The translations under genes and the position numbers were made by a program. From assembly GCA_029721435.1 (NCBI GenBank), contig CM056576.1, positions 61,647,876 to 61,711,875 on the forward strand: a DNA stretch of 64,000 nt, read 5' to 3'. This stretch comes from Gymnothorax reevesii. Its lineage: Eukaryota > Chordata > Actinopteri > Anguilliformes > Muraenidae. The notes under the pieces are model-generated. The model did no database searches, was not told the origin of the DNA, and saw nothing but the letters and a program-made list of their open reading frames with translations. Positions 42,517 through 52,783 of the stretch are shown here, one piece after another; positions within the stretch are counted from its first letter, which is position 1; every line of letters begins with the position of its first letter.

Positions 42517-43825
42517 TGTAAAACTCCCGCACTTAGAACCCTCACAGAGAGATCAGTTTGAGAGGTTGATCAAGAAATATGAGGATCTGTTTCCTAATGT
42601 TCCAAAAAGAGTTTCTATAGCCTCTCATGATGTAGATGTTGGTGATGCCAAACCAATAAAACAGTATCCGTACCGGATGAATCCTGAAAAGAGAAAGATT
42701 GCTGAGAAAGAGGTTGAGTACATGTTAGAACATAATATTATCAGACCCTCCAACTCAGATTGGAGTTCACCCTGTGTGCTAGTTCCAAAACCTGATGGAA
42801 GTACTAGATTCTGTACAGATTATCGCAAAGTCAATGCTGTAACTAGAACTGATGTGTTTCCAATACCTAGGATTGATGATTGTATTAATAGAGTAGGGCA
42901 AGCAAAGTTTCTGACCAAGATTGATTTATTGAAGGGTTATTGGTGTGTGCCTTTAACTGAGAGGGCCAAGAGCATCTCTGCTTTTGCCACACCATCTGGG
43001 TTGTACCAGTATGAAGTCCTACCCTTTGGGATGAAAAATGCCCCAGCCACATTCCAAAGGATGATACAGTCTACAATCGCCGGATTGCCACACACGGGTG
43101 CATACATCGATGACCTGATCACATGGAGTGACTCCTGGGAAGAACATCTAAAAGATGTAGAGACGTTGTTCCAGCGCCTGACCCAGGCTAACCTGACTGT
43201 TAACCTGAACAAGAGTGACTTTGGTTGTGCTACTGTCACCTATCCTGGCTACGTCATAGGCCAGGGTAAGGTGGCACGCATAAATGCTAAAGTCCAAGCC
43301 ATCATGGACTTTCCAGTTCCTGACAACAAAAAAGCTTTGCGCCGCTTCCTTGGAATGATCGGGTACTACCGCAAGTTTTGCAAGAACTTTGCTGAGATTG
43401 CTCTCAGTCTAACTAACCTACTGAAGAAAGGCGAAAAGTTCACTTGGGATGATGCATGCCAGAGAGCCTTCAATCGCCTGAAGTCTCTGCTGTGTCACCT
43501 CCCCGTGCTCAAATCTCCTGACTTTGAGCATCCCGTGGCATACTTCTCCAGGAAGTTCAATCGCCACCAAAGGAACTATTCCACAATAGAGAAGGAACTG
43601 TTGGCTCTGGTTATTTCTTTACAACACTTTGAGGTTTATGTTTGTACAGGGGAAAAGCCAATGATTGTGTACACTGACCACAATACGTTAATGTTTTTGA
43701 GTAAGATGAAAAACAAGAATCGGAGATTGTTGAATTGGAGTTTGATTTTACAGGAGTTTGACTTGGAAATTAAGCATGTAAAGGGTGCTGACAATGTGAT
43801 GGCTAATTGCTTATCTCGAGTTTGA
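42517..43825 (+). pseudogene. Gmr1-like copy 2: reverse transcriptase and RNase H (internal deletion)
   Basis: Open without a stop for over 430 codons. RT: RPSNSDWSSPCVLVPKPDGS, FCTDYRKVNAVTRTDVFPIP, KFLTKIDLLKGYWCVPLTER (catalytic Asp), LPFGMKNAPATFQRMIQS and YIDDLITW (catalytic pair at 43103-43114). Connection: RRFLGMIGYYRKFCKNFAEI. RNase H: SPDF is joined directly to EHPVAYFSRKFNRH, so about 28 residues present in copy 1, including the first catalytic Asp (VDAND), are missing in frame. STIEKELLALVISLQHF and IVYTDHNTLMFL remain. It ends ADNVMANCLSRV at 43825, shortly before the polypurine tract. Confidence 0.93.
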
Positions 43826-43950
43826 AAATGTATGTATATATATCACGTGTTTATTTGATTATTGAATGATATGTATATATAGACAAGTGTTCACTTAACC
43901 ATTTTGTATTGAAAAGAAAAATTTTGCCTTTATGAGTCAAAATTTTTCCC

Positions 43951-43964
43951 TTTTGGAATGGAGG
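43951..43964 (+). promoter_or_regulatory. polypurine tract region of copy 2
   Basis: TTTTGGAATGGAGG directly precedes the 3' LTR. Copy 1 has TTTTAGAATGTAGG at the same place. It would prime plus-strand synthesis. Confidence 0.55.
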
Positions 43965-44469
43965 TGTAATGTGAATAGAGGCCACTAGATGGCAGTATTT
44001 ACCTTTCTTTTATTAAGCTCAGACTGGAGCTAGGTTTAGACATGTCCTGGACATGTCTGGGGCAAGTCCCCGAAAATAAAAAAAAAGAGGTCTAAATGTG
44101 GGTGGGGTCTGCAAAAGAGTATATAAGGAAAAGAATTGAGACCATAAAGGAGTAGGAGAAATTGCTTGAAGAAGGATACATGTGACCAGACCTGTCATTC
44201 TTTTCAAGACCTGAGAAGTGTCTTTTGTGGATTTTTGCCTGTGTTTGAGCATTTTCCTCACCCAGGACATCACCAAGCCACCCCATCAAAACAAGGGACT
44301 GTAAATATTTCTGTTTTTTTTTTTAACATATTCAATCTTGGTCAGTAGCGTAGTTAGTTGTTTAGTTGTCTTTGTTCATTAAATGTGTTTAAGTTTTTAA
44401 AACTGTGTCTGTCATCCCTTGCTGTTGCTGTTGTGTTGTAAATTGTAATAACAAATTGGGGCCATAACA
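43965..44469 (+). repeat. 3' LTR of Gmr1-like copy 2
   Basis: 505 bp, same ends as the 5' LTR, followed by the ATAC duplication and then copy 1 gag on the minus strand. Confidence 0.92.
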
Positions 44470-44473
44470 ATAC

Positions 44474-45186
44474 CATCTCTTTTAGTGAGTTGAAATCATC
44501 CTTGATGTCCATAGAAGTACACCAGCGCTCAAAACAAACCTTCTTCTCATTAGAAAATTCCACATAAGTCTGATTGTCAGATTTCTTCAGACCTCTGAAT
44601 TTCTGTTGGTAAGCCTCTGGAACTAACTCATAAGCTCTCAAAATAACCTTTTTGACAACCTCACAATCAGAGGAATCATCTGCAGACAAAGCCGAATAGG
44701 CATGTTGAGCTTTACCCTTGAGAACAGTTTGCAACATCAGAGGCCAGTGTTCCTTTGGCCACAGACAACTTTTAGCTACCTTTTCAAAGCATTGGAATTA
44801 GTTATCAACGTCCTTCTCCAAGAATGGGGGCACCAGTTTTACCTCCTGGCTAGCCTGAAATTTGTTTTCAGCAGCTATTTTGATTGTTAGTAGTTCCATT
44901 TGGAGCCTTTCTTCTCTATCAAATTTCTGTAAATCGAAATCTCTCGGTCTTGCTAATTTTTCTAACTCAAATTCTCTTTGTTTTTCTTTTTCCTCCCTCT
45001 CAAATTCTCTTTGTTCTTCTTTTCTTGCTAATTTTTCTAACTCAAACTGCCTTTGTTTTTCTTTTTACTCCCTTTCAATCTCTAGCATTTTTAATTTAAG
45101 TTCCAGTTCTATATTTGGATTTTCCACTGGAAACTGTTCCAGATCTCCTGGTGCAAACACATTTTCATCAATGAAATATTCAACAA
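44474..45186 (-). pseudogene. Gmr1-like copy 1: Gag middle part
   Basis: Complementary to copy 2 gag in structure: from 45186 leftwards VEYFIDENVFAPGDLEQF, the charged coiled coil (EFELEKLA-type repeats, broken by a stop near 45065), then LKGKAQHAYSALSADDSSDC, YQQKFRGLKKSDNQTYVEFS and CFERWCTSMDIKDDFNSL up to the copy 2 insertion point. The N terminus is beyond the minisatellite element at 47676-47834. Confidence 0.88.
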
Positions 45187-45746
45187 GCTGCTGACATTGT
45201 CAAGCAATATCCCCCGCAACTGGCATTGCATTTTTGAATAGAGAATGTTTATATGCATTTAGATTTCTAAAGATCTGTACTAATCGCAAAGCTGTTAATA
45301 TCCATGCAAAAAAAAATTGGCCAGAGAGTATGCATCAGAAAACTCTGAAAATTATACCAAATTGTTTTCATGACGCACCTTTATGTGTTTTTACACCTTG
45401 ATGCCAAATATGATCAGAATCGGATGATTAGTTTAAAAGTTATAGCCCGGACACGACAAATTACAGATTTCCCACAAATTTGTTGCGTTTTGCCCCGAAA
45501 TGTGAGAAATTAGAAAATTATTTTCAAAATTATTTTTCATGACACACCTTAATGTGGTTTTACACCTCAATGCCAACTATGATCAGAATCGGATGATTAG
45601 TTTCGAAGTTATAGCCCGAACACGACACATTACAGATTTCCCACAAATTTGTCGCTTTTTGGCCCAAAACGTGAGAAATTCCAAAATTATTTTCAAAATA
45701 GTTTTTCATGACACACCTTTATGTGGTTTTACACCTCGATGCCAAA

Positions 45747-46533
45747 TAATAATAATAATAACGTTTATTCGTACCGTAGTACTGACACATGCAAAGACAA
45801 AATACAGCTCAATCACAAAAACATATATGACATGAGATATGATATGAAAAGTTATAAAAAATTAATCACATAAAAGATAAAATAGTAAATGAGAAACCTC
45901 GTGGCGAGATAAAGCAAGCGATTCATCATCTCTTGATAGAATTAATTCTCTGGCGAAACCTGCTGTGGGGTGCGAATTTGTATAATTAGATAGTAAAATA
46001 CCAATGAAATTGGATGCAGAGTTATTAGCAAAAAATGTTCTAGATACATTGTATTTATACATAATAAAGTTGATATTTTGACAGAGAAAAGACCGACTGC
46101 CATTAACTGCAAGTTTACTACATAGTTGTACAATCCTGTTTTTGCTGTTTATACAGTTGTAAAGAAACTTAATGAATCGGGTGTGTTATTGAATCTCGAT
46201 AGGGTTATCATCTGCTATCAAGTGTGAAAACATGCGATGAGATCTAAATGGGAGGTTGAATATACTACGAATTGCTTTGTGCCATGCTGTCACAAAAAGA
46301 CTTACATTCTTGCTCGTGTAATTCCACAGTTGATTGCCATATAACGGCGTAAAGAACGTCTTAAAAAGTTGGTATTTAATAACTGAACTGGCATATTTAA
46401 ATGAAGACAATACCACATTCAATCTACGATTAAACTCAGATATAGAAGCGTTAATACGTTTATCATTAGAGTTCACACCAATGATATTACCTAAATGGGT
46501 GGCATTACGGGTTACAGGTATTTTAGCCCCTTG
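45747..46533 (-). mobile_element. L2/jockey-type LINE 3' end inserted in the tandem array
   Basis: Minus-strand sequence inserted within GATGCCAAAT|ATGATC of a repeat unit. It ends in (AAT)n complement (45748-45765), a typical short-unit LINE tail, and is 5'-truncated at 46533. Confidence 0.75.
46186..46533 (-). pseudogene. LINE RT C-terminal (thumb) fragment
   Basis: It decodes GAKIPVTRNATHLGNIIG, INASISEFNRRLNVVLSSF, YQLFKTFFTPLYGNQLWN and AWHKAIRSIFNLPFRSH. This is the region after the YADD motif in L2/CR1/jockey-type LINEs (HLG block, Y/F-G-x-x-LW block and the AWRK-IR-I-LPxRTH block). It is open for about 115 codons and then hits a stop at 46186; remaining sequence to the tail is non-coding. 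Confidence 0.72.
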
Positions 46534-47675
46534 AAATATGATCAGAGTCGGATGACTAGTTTCGAAGTTATAGCCCGGACACGACACATTACAGATGTCT
46601 CAGAAATTTGTCGCTTTTTGGCCCAAAACGCGAGAAATTACAAAATAATTTTCAAAATTGTTTTTCATGACACACCTTTATGTGGTTTTACACCTCGATG
46701 CCAAATATGATCAGAATCGGATGATTAGTTTCAAAGTTATAGCCCGGACACGACACATTACAGATTTCCCACAAATTTGTCGCTTTTTGGCCCAAAACGC
46801 GAGAAATTCCAAAATTATTTTCAAAATTGGTTTTCATGACACACCTTTATGTGGTTTTACACCTCGATGCCAAATATGATCAGAATCGGATGATTAGTTT
46901 CGAAGTTATAGCCCGAACACGACACATTACAGATTTCCCACAAATTTGTCGCTTTTTGGCCCAAAACGTGAGAAATTCCAAAATTATTTTCAAAATAGTT
47001 TTTCATGACACACCTTTATGTGGTTTTACACCTCGATGCCAAATATGATCAGAATCGGATGATTAGTTTCGAAGTTATAGCCCGGACACGACACATTACA
47101 GATGTCTCAGAAATTTGTCGCTTTTTGGCCCAAAACGTGAGAAATTCCAAAATTATTTTCAAAATTGTTTTTCATGACACACCTTTATGTGGTTTTACAC
47201 CTCGATGCCAAATATGATCAGAATCGGATGATTAGTTTCAAAGTTATAGCCCGGACACGACACATTACAGATTTCCCACAAATTTGTCGCTTTTTGGCCC
47301 AAAACGTGAGAAATTCCAAAATTATTTTCAAAATTGTTTTTCATGACACACCTTTATGTGGTTTTACACCTCGATGCCAAATATGATCAGAATCGGATGA
47401 TTAGTTTCGAAGTTATAGCCCGAACACGACACATTACAGATTTTCCACAAATTTGTCGCTTTTTGGCCCAAAATGTGAGAAATTCCAAAATTATTTTCAA
47501 AATAGTTTTTCATGACACACCTTTATGTGGTTTTACACCTCGATGCCAAATATGATCAGAATCGGATGATTAGTTTCAAAGTTATAGCCCGGACAACAAA
47601 CGTGTCGGACTGACGGACTGACGGACGGATGGACCCCATTTTTATATCCCCCGCAACAACGTTGTTGCGAGGGAT

Positions 47676-47860
47676 AACAATCTCTGTAGCCAGTCTTGCT
47701 TTTCGCATGGCTGGTTTTACCTCTGTCAGCTCTAAATGTCTGCATATTTCTAGCAGCTCTGTCTTTTTAAAAGACTTCAGAACCTCTACGGTTGGTGATG
47801 CCAAGAAATCATCCATTGCTGTTGATCTGTCAATATATATATATATATATATATACATTG
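47676..47860 (-). pseudogene. Gmr1-like copy 1: Gag N terminus
   Basis: MDDFLASPTVEVLKSFKKTE and LLEICRHLELTEVKPAMRKA match the copy 2 N terminus almost residue for residue; the start is at about 47819. The frame stops at the minisatellite element. A short (TA)n tract lies upstream (47838-47860). Confidence 0.88.
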
Positions 47861-47930
47861 GAAAATTCAAAAATCAATTTTACAATTTGAAATAAATGAC
47901 TACCCAATAAATGACTCACACAATGGTCTA

Positions 47931-47947
47931 TCCCGGACGAGCCCCCA
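47931..47947 (-). promoter_or_regulatory. primer-binding site of copy 1 (tRNA-Pro-type)
   Basis: On the minus strand TGGGGGCTCGTCCGGGA starts 3 nt after the LTR end at 47951. This is the sequence known as a tRNA-Pro primer-binding site in gammaretroviruses. Confidence 0.82.
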
Positions 47948-47950
47948 ATT

Positions 47951-48789
47951 TGTTATGACCACAATTTGCTACCACATATCAGACAGCGAGGGATGACAGA
48001 CAAAACTCAAACAGATTTAATTAAACAAAGACCAACACTAACCTACAATTTATACTACTGACTATGGCGATATATCGATATTATATCGATATCGTGATTC
48101 AAAGTAAAATATTTTCACGGATTTTGACTATCGTAATATCGTGATATGAAATAAGTGTTGGCTTTTCTGGTTTTAAAAGCTGAATTACAGTAATGGGTTG
48201 CATTTTTCTGCACTTGCAAGACTGTTGAAGCTGTTGCCTGCACCTGTTTCATCGTTATGTCAACATTACTAATAAATGTTTATAGAAAATGTTATTGTGT
48301 TCATATTTTGCAAAAGCACCAACATTTGTCCCGATGATATCGGCAAAATATCGATATCGAGTATTCGGTCACAGATATCGAGATATTAGATTTTGTCCAT
48401 ATCGCCCAGCCCTACTACTGACCAAGATTGATAATATACAAGAAAAAATAATATTTACAGTCCTTTGAGATGGGGATGCTTGGTGATGTTCCGGGTGAGG
48501 AAAATGCTCCAACACAGGCAAAAATCCACAAAAAGCTTCACGATCTTGAAAAGAGTGACAGGTCTGGTCAAATGTATCCTTCTCCTTGCAATTTCTCCAC
48601 TACTTTACACTCTCAATTTCTCTCCTTATATAGTCTTTTGCAGCCCCCTCCCACATTTAGACTTTTATTTTTCCTCTGGGACCTTCCCCTCTCAGACATG
48701 CCCAGGACATGCCCAAACCTAGCTCCAGAGTGGGCTTAACAAAAAAAAAAGGTCAATACTGCCATCTAGTGGCTTCTTTCCACATTACA
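47951..48789 (-). repeat. 5' LTR of Gmr1-like copy 1, enlarged by a MITE
   Basis: Same ends as the 3' LTR at 28033-28501. Without the 360-bp insertion and its duplication it is about 480 bp. Confidence 0.88.
48063..48412. mobile_element. 350-bp hAT-like MITE in the 5' LTR
   Basis: TACTACTGAC occurs on both sides (48053-48062, 48413-48422), at least an 8-bp duplication. Right terminus …TATCGCCCAGCCC and left TATGGCGATATATCGAT are inverted, with repeated ATATCGATA motifs at both ends. No coding capacity. Confidence 0.8.
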
Positions 48790-48963
48790 GGTGATTCAAG
48801 GAACAGAGAAATTTTTTTCTTTTCTCTTACTTTGTTGTAACAATTCTGAGCGTGCTGCATCATATGCCTTCTGTAGCCTATAATTTGGGTATCCCCGTTG
48901 GACAAATCTGGACCTCATCTCAGATGCCCTCTCTATAAAATCTTCTGGAGTACTGCAAATTCG
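48790..48963 (-). pseudogene. PLE reverse transcriptase, C-terminal piece
   Basis: It decodes RASEMRSRFVQRGYP and LQKAYDAARSELLQQSKRKE, the conserved RGYP region after the RT core in Penelope-like elements. Bounded left by the Gmr1-like insertion and right by the TIR element. Confidence 0.82.
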
Positions 48964-50575
48964 TACACTCCATCTGCAGTGGGTAGGTCAAGTGCTTCTA
49001 CCCACTGCACGCTTTCGTACGATTTCAGAATAATTGCCACTAGGTCACATGATCACAACCATCCAATCAGCGCACTAATTTTGCCTTAAAATTCAGAATC
49101 TATGACATCTTTTGTCATTGGCTCCGGGTGACTCACGTGAGGGGGTGCCTGGCCCTGACGTGGTAAGTTGCGCTTCCAGCCAATGTGATTCTGTTTGAAG
49201 TCCCTTAGCTGTGAGACTAACAGTTTGCGCTTGTAATCACTCTCTTGCTGCATGTATCTGCTACGGGTTTTATGAAATCTCATCAACTGATAATGACACC
49301 AGCAGCAGATGTAAATCTCGCATTTTAGTGGCAACACAAACTGCCAAAACCATAGATATATATATATATATTTTGAACACTAGATTGCTGATGTCCTCGT
49401 ATTTACATTATCCAAAGTGATGCACCCGGCCGCAATATTGATACACCCAACTTCTTCATTAAAATGGTTTCCTATGAGGCCAATTTCAAATAAGTCGATA
49501 TAAGCGAGAAAATGCCAAGATGCGCGGCTGCCTTTTGCAGCAATATTTATTTGAAAAGCTGTAATAAAACGTTTCATGCGTAAGTTAACGTATAAACGCA
49601 AAGTAGTCACTTTAATAGAAAAAATTGCGTTTCGTGCTAGCTAGCTAATTAGCCGTCTCATTGACTTGAACAGACCGCTGACTGAAAGCGAGCGCTAGCG
49701 ATTGACAACGGTCAGCAGCGAGCTGCCTTGGCGTCGCGGGGACTACATTGACTTAGTGGTAAATAAAATTAAAAAGGTGGCTAACACGCTTGCTAGCTAC
49801 TTGTAATTGATAACGTAAACGGACAGTCATCGATGTTTCTTTTAATGGCGATAACTTCCAAGCAATTATCTGATTAGAGGTAAAAGCCTGGGTCGCGTCA
49901 TTTCTCTGCTGTACTTTAACGTTAACACCGAATAACATTTTGATCTTCGCTTTAGAAAGTGTGCCGCTTTCCATCCTCCGAAAATGACATATTTAGGGAG
50001 ACAAAATGTTGCTCTGCACAGCAATACCAAAAAAACCGACTCGCACGCAAGTGTTTTTGAAAATGTAATTAAAAACAGTACGCGAAAATGAATGGGAGTC
50101 TGAGCGACTTTTACTTCCGGGTGTATAGGCTCGCAGAACAGATGCTTCACTTGAGCGTGCCCTATCAGTAATCTAGTGTTCTATATATATCTATGGCCAG
50201 AACTCGTCCAAGTCTGTGTCCACCCATGTCAAAACTTGTCGCAAATGGCAGTTTGCCGGCGATGTCACACATCGTCTTCCACGTGCGAATCTTATATCGC
50301 ACTGACATACCACGCAGAAGCATGAAAGCCCTTCAGCACAACGGTATATCCTTTTTTTGGGAGTATTTTCTGCCATGATCATCGCGGATTGCTTTCCGTT
50401 TACATGTTGCTTCCGCGATTCTGTCTGCTGCTGGCGACGCATTTGTAAGCTTGGCGCTGATTGGTCCTCAGTCGTCGTCGACTTGCGGTTGCCACCTGGT
50501 GGCCATTATTATAAAAGAGTACGAAAGTGTGCAGTGGGTAGAAGGACTTAACCTACCCACTGCAGATGGAGTGTA
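48964..50575. mobile_element. 1.6-kb TIR element with compound palindromic ends, inserted in the PLE
   Basis: Target duplication CAAATTCG / CAAATACG (48956-48963, 50576-50583). Ends TACACTCCATCTGCAGTGGG and its inverted copy; each end also contains a second, inverted TACCCACTGCAC / GTGCAGTGGGTA block, so each terminus can fold on itself. An 8-bp duplication fits hAT or P-like elements; no transposase to decide. It contains a nested MITE. Confidence 0.78.
49350..50196. mobile_element. MITE nested in the 1.6-kb TIR element
   Basis: Inverted ends CCATAGATATATATATATAT…GAACACTAGATTGCTGAT (left) and ATCAGTAATCTAGTGTTC…CTATGG (right). The interior has no supported gene. Confidence 0.65.
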
Positions 50576-51039
50576 CAAATACGTTGAAGTCTAAAGAATT
50601 GACTTTTCAGTAAACCTCTCTTCAGAGGGGTGGGGTAAGAAGTACTTACCAGAAGAAGTGTGTTCTTATCGGTGTCTTTGTGGTAGAGTATCGTGGATAA
50701 GGTGCTTTTATTTTTAATATCCCACATGTCCAAAAATGGAACTTTATCACTACTGTAACTCATGATAAATTGCAAGTTACAATTCAAGCTGTTCAGTAAA
50801 GTGAAAAAAACTTGTAGCTCGTTGGCATCAGCTTGGACCAGGCAGAAAACATCGTCAATAAACCTGTACCACTTCAAAATTTTGGGCTGGATTAAAAACA
50901 AAATTTCTCCAAAGTAACCAACATACAAATTGGCATAATTAGGTGCACAAATTGAACCCATGCTTGTGCCAGACATTTGTACATAGAACTCTTCATTCAA
51001 ATTAAAATTATTTTTCTTCATCACAAGAGTGGCTAATTC
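50576..51039 (-). pseudogene. PLE reverse transcriptase, core with catalytic motif
   Basis: It decodes FNLNEEFYVQMSGTSMGSIC, APNYANLYVGYFGE and WYRFIDDVFCLVQ (the YxDD-equivalent, here FIDDVF), LLNSLNCNLQFIMSYSSDKV, FLDMWDIKN and PLKRGLLKSQFFRLQRIC. This order is diagnostic of Penelope-like RT. The frame is open throughout; it is cut at 51039 by the hAT-like element and at 50576 by the TIR element. Confidence 0.9.
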
Positions 51040-52783
51040 CAGGGCCGCTGACAGCCTTGGCCGGGCCCGGGACAAAATACTCTGAATGGGCCCCGCCCCC
51101 ACCTACTCACCCAAACCTCCGGTCCATAGACTGTATATAAAGATGGACGAAGCAACCGTGACGTCACCCATTAGTTTAAGCATACCATAAAGGAAGCCTT
51201 GATTTTGGCAATTTGAATTGCGCCATGTTGTCATTTTGAAACCGGATGTGATTTCTATTGGACGAGAGCGAGAATCAAGATCCGGGGAGGGACGTGAGAG
51301 GTGGATCTGACCGTATCAGACAAGGACCAGAGGATAGCCACGCCTCTAGAGCATATTCTAACTTTATTCTTTATTCTCGTCTACTTGGGACCATACTTTA
51401 CACAAATGAATATTATGATATATCAAAGGAGACTTGAAACTCGCTTTAGCTACCATAAGATAATTAGAAAAATTATTATTTAAATGAAAAATCAGGTGGG
51501 AAAGTAGGGTCATTTTCTCAGTCTTCTATAGCATTGAACTTCTTTCAGCAACCACCGACGTCGCCATCTGCTGGCCATTAAATAGAATGCCATTTTACGG
51601 GACTTCCGTATGGGCTTTTTTCAGACCGAAGTGCTGCGTCCATCTTTTTCACAGTATATGCTCCGGTCTCATCAGCGCGATAAGGAACGGAACATTTTAA
51701 ACATAAAATAGCTTGTTGTCCCGTGTGGCTGATGCGCTCTTGACTTAAATTTAACTAGTTTAGTAAGACTATTCGGCAGAATGACGGGCAGTTTAAATTT
51801 CCGCGGCGTTATTACTCAGTACATCGAACTTGAAATGCTCACGAAACTGCAGATTTGCGAGTATTTGCTTACAGGAGGCCTGAGACATGCGGTGAGGTGA
51901 GACAGTGACCAGACTTTTATCACAGGATTTTGTGAACCTGTTCCCACGTACTACTATTGATTGACAATCAAAACAATTAAGACCAAGCCTATAGGAAGCC
52001 TGATACTGATAGAGGAGATAATGACTTCATTCACGTATACGCTGCCATTTGTGACTGCAAGGATGGAAATCTGAATAATCAATTAGGAAAAATTCTCGGC
52101 TCTTGGTAATTCTGTGTATCCTTTAAACATTTAATTAATTGCTAATCGAGCAAAGGGGAGGTTTCTGCCTCACTAAACTAACCTCTACCGCACGTCACTG
52201 AATCATAGGGCCCTATTTTGGTGCATAAAAACCTATTTACAGTAAAATAAATAAACACGTGACGCCTAGCCTGGTGGGGGTGGCAAGAAAAGCTGGACCG
52301 GGTGACTTAACGGGGCTGGAAAACGGTGGCTGCTCTGTGTCTTACCTGGCTCTGCCCTGCCTTTACTCGTACCTGCATCATCAGAAGAAACTTTTTAAAA
52401 TATTTACTTAGTGAATCCCTCAGGTTCCTGGTTTCTTCTTCTCTTTTTCTTTTTCTTTGCTTTTTTGTGGCCCTGACTCACTGACACTGACACACGTCGG
52501 CAGACTGAAGTGCAAATCAAATGACGTCGCATTTTTGATCACAGGCCAAACCATTTTTGTGTTGGGAGCGGCAGGGGGTTCTTAATACCTATTTCAAGGA
52601 CAATAAAGGTAAAAACAATTAGAAATCTTTTTTTTAATGCAAAGAATGTACATTTCTTCCACAAATAGGCATATTTTGAAATAAAATAGAATAATTATTT
52701 CACAATTTCACGAGGGCCCAGTTCTGGGCCCCCCTCCACCCTGGGCCCGGGACAAGATTTGTCCCCCCCTGTCGGCGAGCCTG
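51040..52783. mobile_element. hAT-like non-autonomous element inserted in the PLE
   Basis: Duplication GCTAATTC / CCTAATTC (51032-51039, 52784-52791). Termini CAGGGCCGCTGACAGCC and GTCGGCGAGCCTG are inverted; both ends carry a GGGCCCGGGACAA block in inverted orientation. 1744 bp without a recognisable transposase; contains a nested MITE. Confidence 0.75.
51123..51663. mobile_element. MITE nested in the hAT-like element
   Basis: Inverted ends TCCATAGACTGTATATAAAG..ATGGACGAAGCA and ..GTGCTGCGTCCATC..CACAGTATATG. Duplication not resolved, and no coding capacity. Confidence 0.55.

Larger units (their letters stand above)
35800..44469 (+). mobile_element. Gmr1-like LTR retrotransposon, copy 2 (plus strand, inside copy 1 gag)
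   Basis: 5' LTR 35800-36302 and 3' LTR 43965-44469 with TG…CA ends, a primer-binding site, gag-PR-INT-RT-RH, a polypurine tract, and a 4-bp duplication ATAC (35796-35799, 44470-44473). It lies in opposite orientation to copy 1 and interrupts its gag, so it is younger. A hAT element (39837-42516) separates its integrase from its RT. Three or four frame breaks make it inactive. Confidence 0.92.
45345..47600 (+). repeat. 169-bp tandem array (about eight to nine units, interrupted)
   Basis: Each unit contains ATGATCAGAATCGGATGATT, AAGTTATAGCCCGGACACGA, GTCGCTTTTTGGCCCAAAA and CATGACACACCTTTATGTGG. Unit starts from 46540 on are spaced by 169 bp (for example the CATGACACACC block at 46667, 46836, 47005, 47174, 47343 and 47512). 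Two subtypes alternate: ACAGATTTCCCAC and ACAGATGTCTCAG. The array is interrupted by a LINE fragment at 45747-46533. Confidence 0.9.
45187..47675. mobile_element. minisatellite-bearing element with palindromic end, inserted in copy 1 gag
   Basis: Removing this segment restores the gag sequence …ATATTCAACAATCTCT…, and AACAA occurs on both sides (45182-45186, 47676-47680). Left end contains CAATATCCCCCGCAACTGG. The right end holds several GGACGGACTGAC-type repeats and a perfect-looking palindrome TATCCCCCGCAACAAC / GTTGTTGCGAGGGATA (47645-47676). The body is a 169-bp tandem array. No transposase. The superfamily is uncertain; Helitron/HINE-like or TIR minisatellite elements are both possible. 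Confidence 0.65.
28033..48789 (-). mobile_element. Gmr1-like LTR retrotransposon, copy 1 (full length, minus strand, nested insertions)
   Basis: Bounded by related LTRs (28033-28501 and 47951-48789) and a 4-bp target duplication GGTG (28029-28032, 48790-48793). With its insertions removed it is about 6 kb and carries, 5' to 3', gag, protease, integrase, RT and RNase H. That order is Ty1/copia-like while the sequences are Ty3/gypsy-like, the diagnostic of the Gmr1 group first described in cod. Insertions: 30139-33404, 35800-44469, 45187-47675, 48063-48412. Confidence 0.85.

Noticed and set aside
46495..47555. A series of overlapping ~73-residue frames with nearly identical peptides
   Set aside because: They arise from the 169-bp tandem repeat, each frame overlapping the next unit. 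169 is not a multiple of three and there is no codon-level conservation, so they are not genes.
45345..47600. Regular repeats considered as a CRISPR array
   Set aside because: Units are 169-bp head-to-tail copies with no unique spacers, no cas genes, and the genome is eukaryotic.
47876..47960. Retroviral provirus suggested by the tRNA-Pro-type primer site
   Set aside because: No envelope gene is present and pol has the Gmr1-like gypsy order; this is an LTR retrotransposon, not an endogenous gammaretrovirus.
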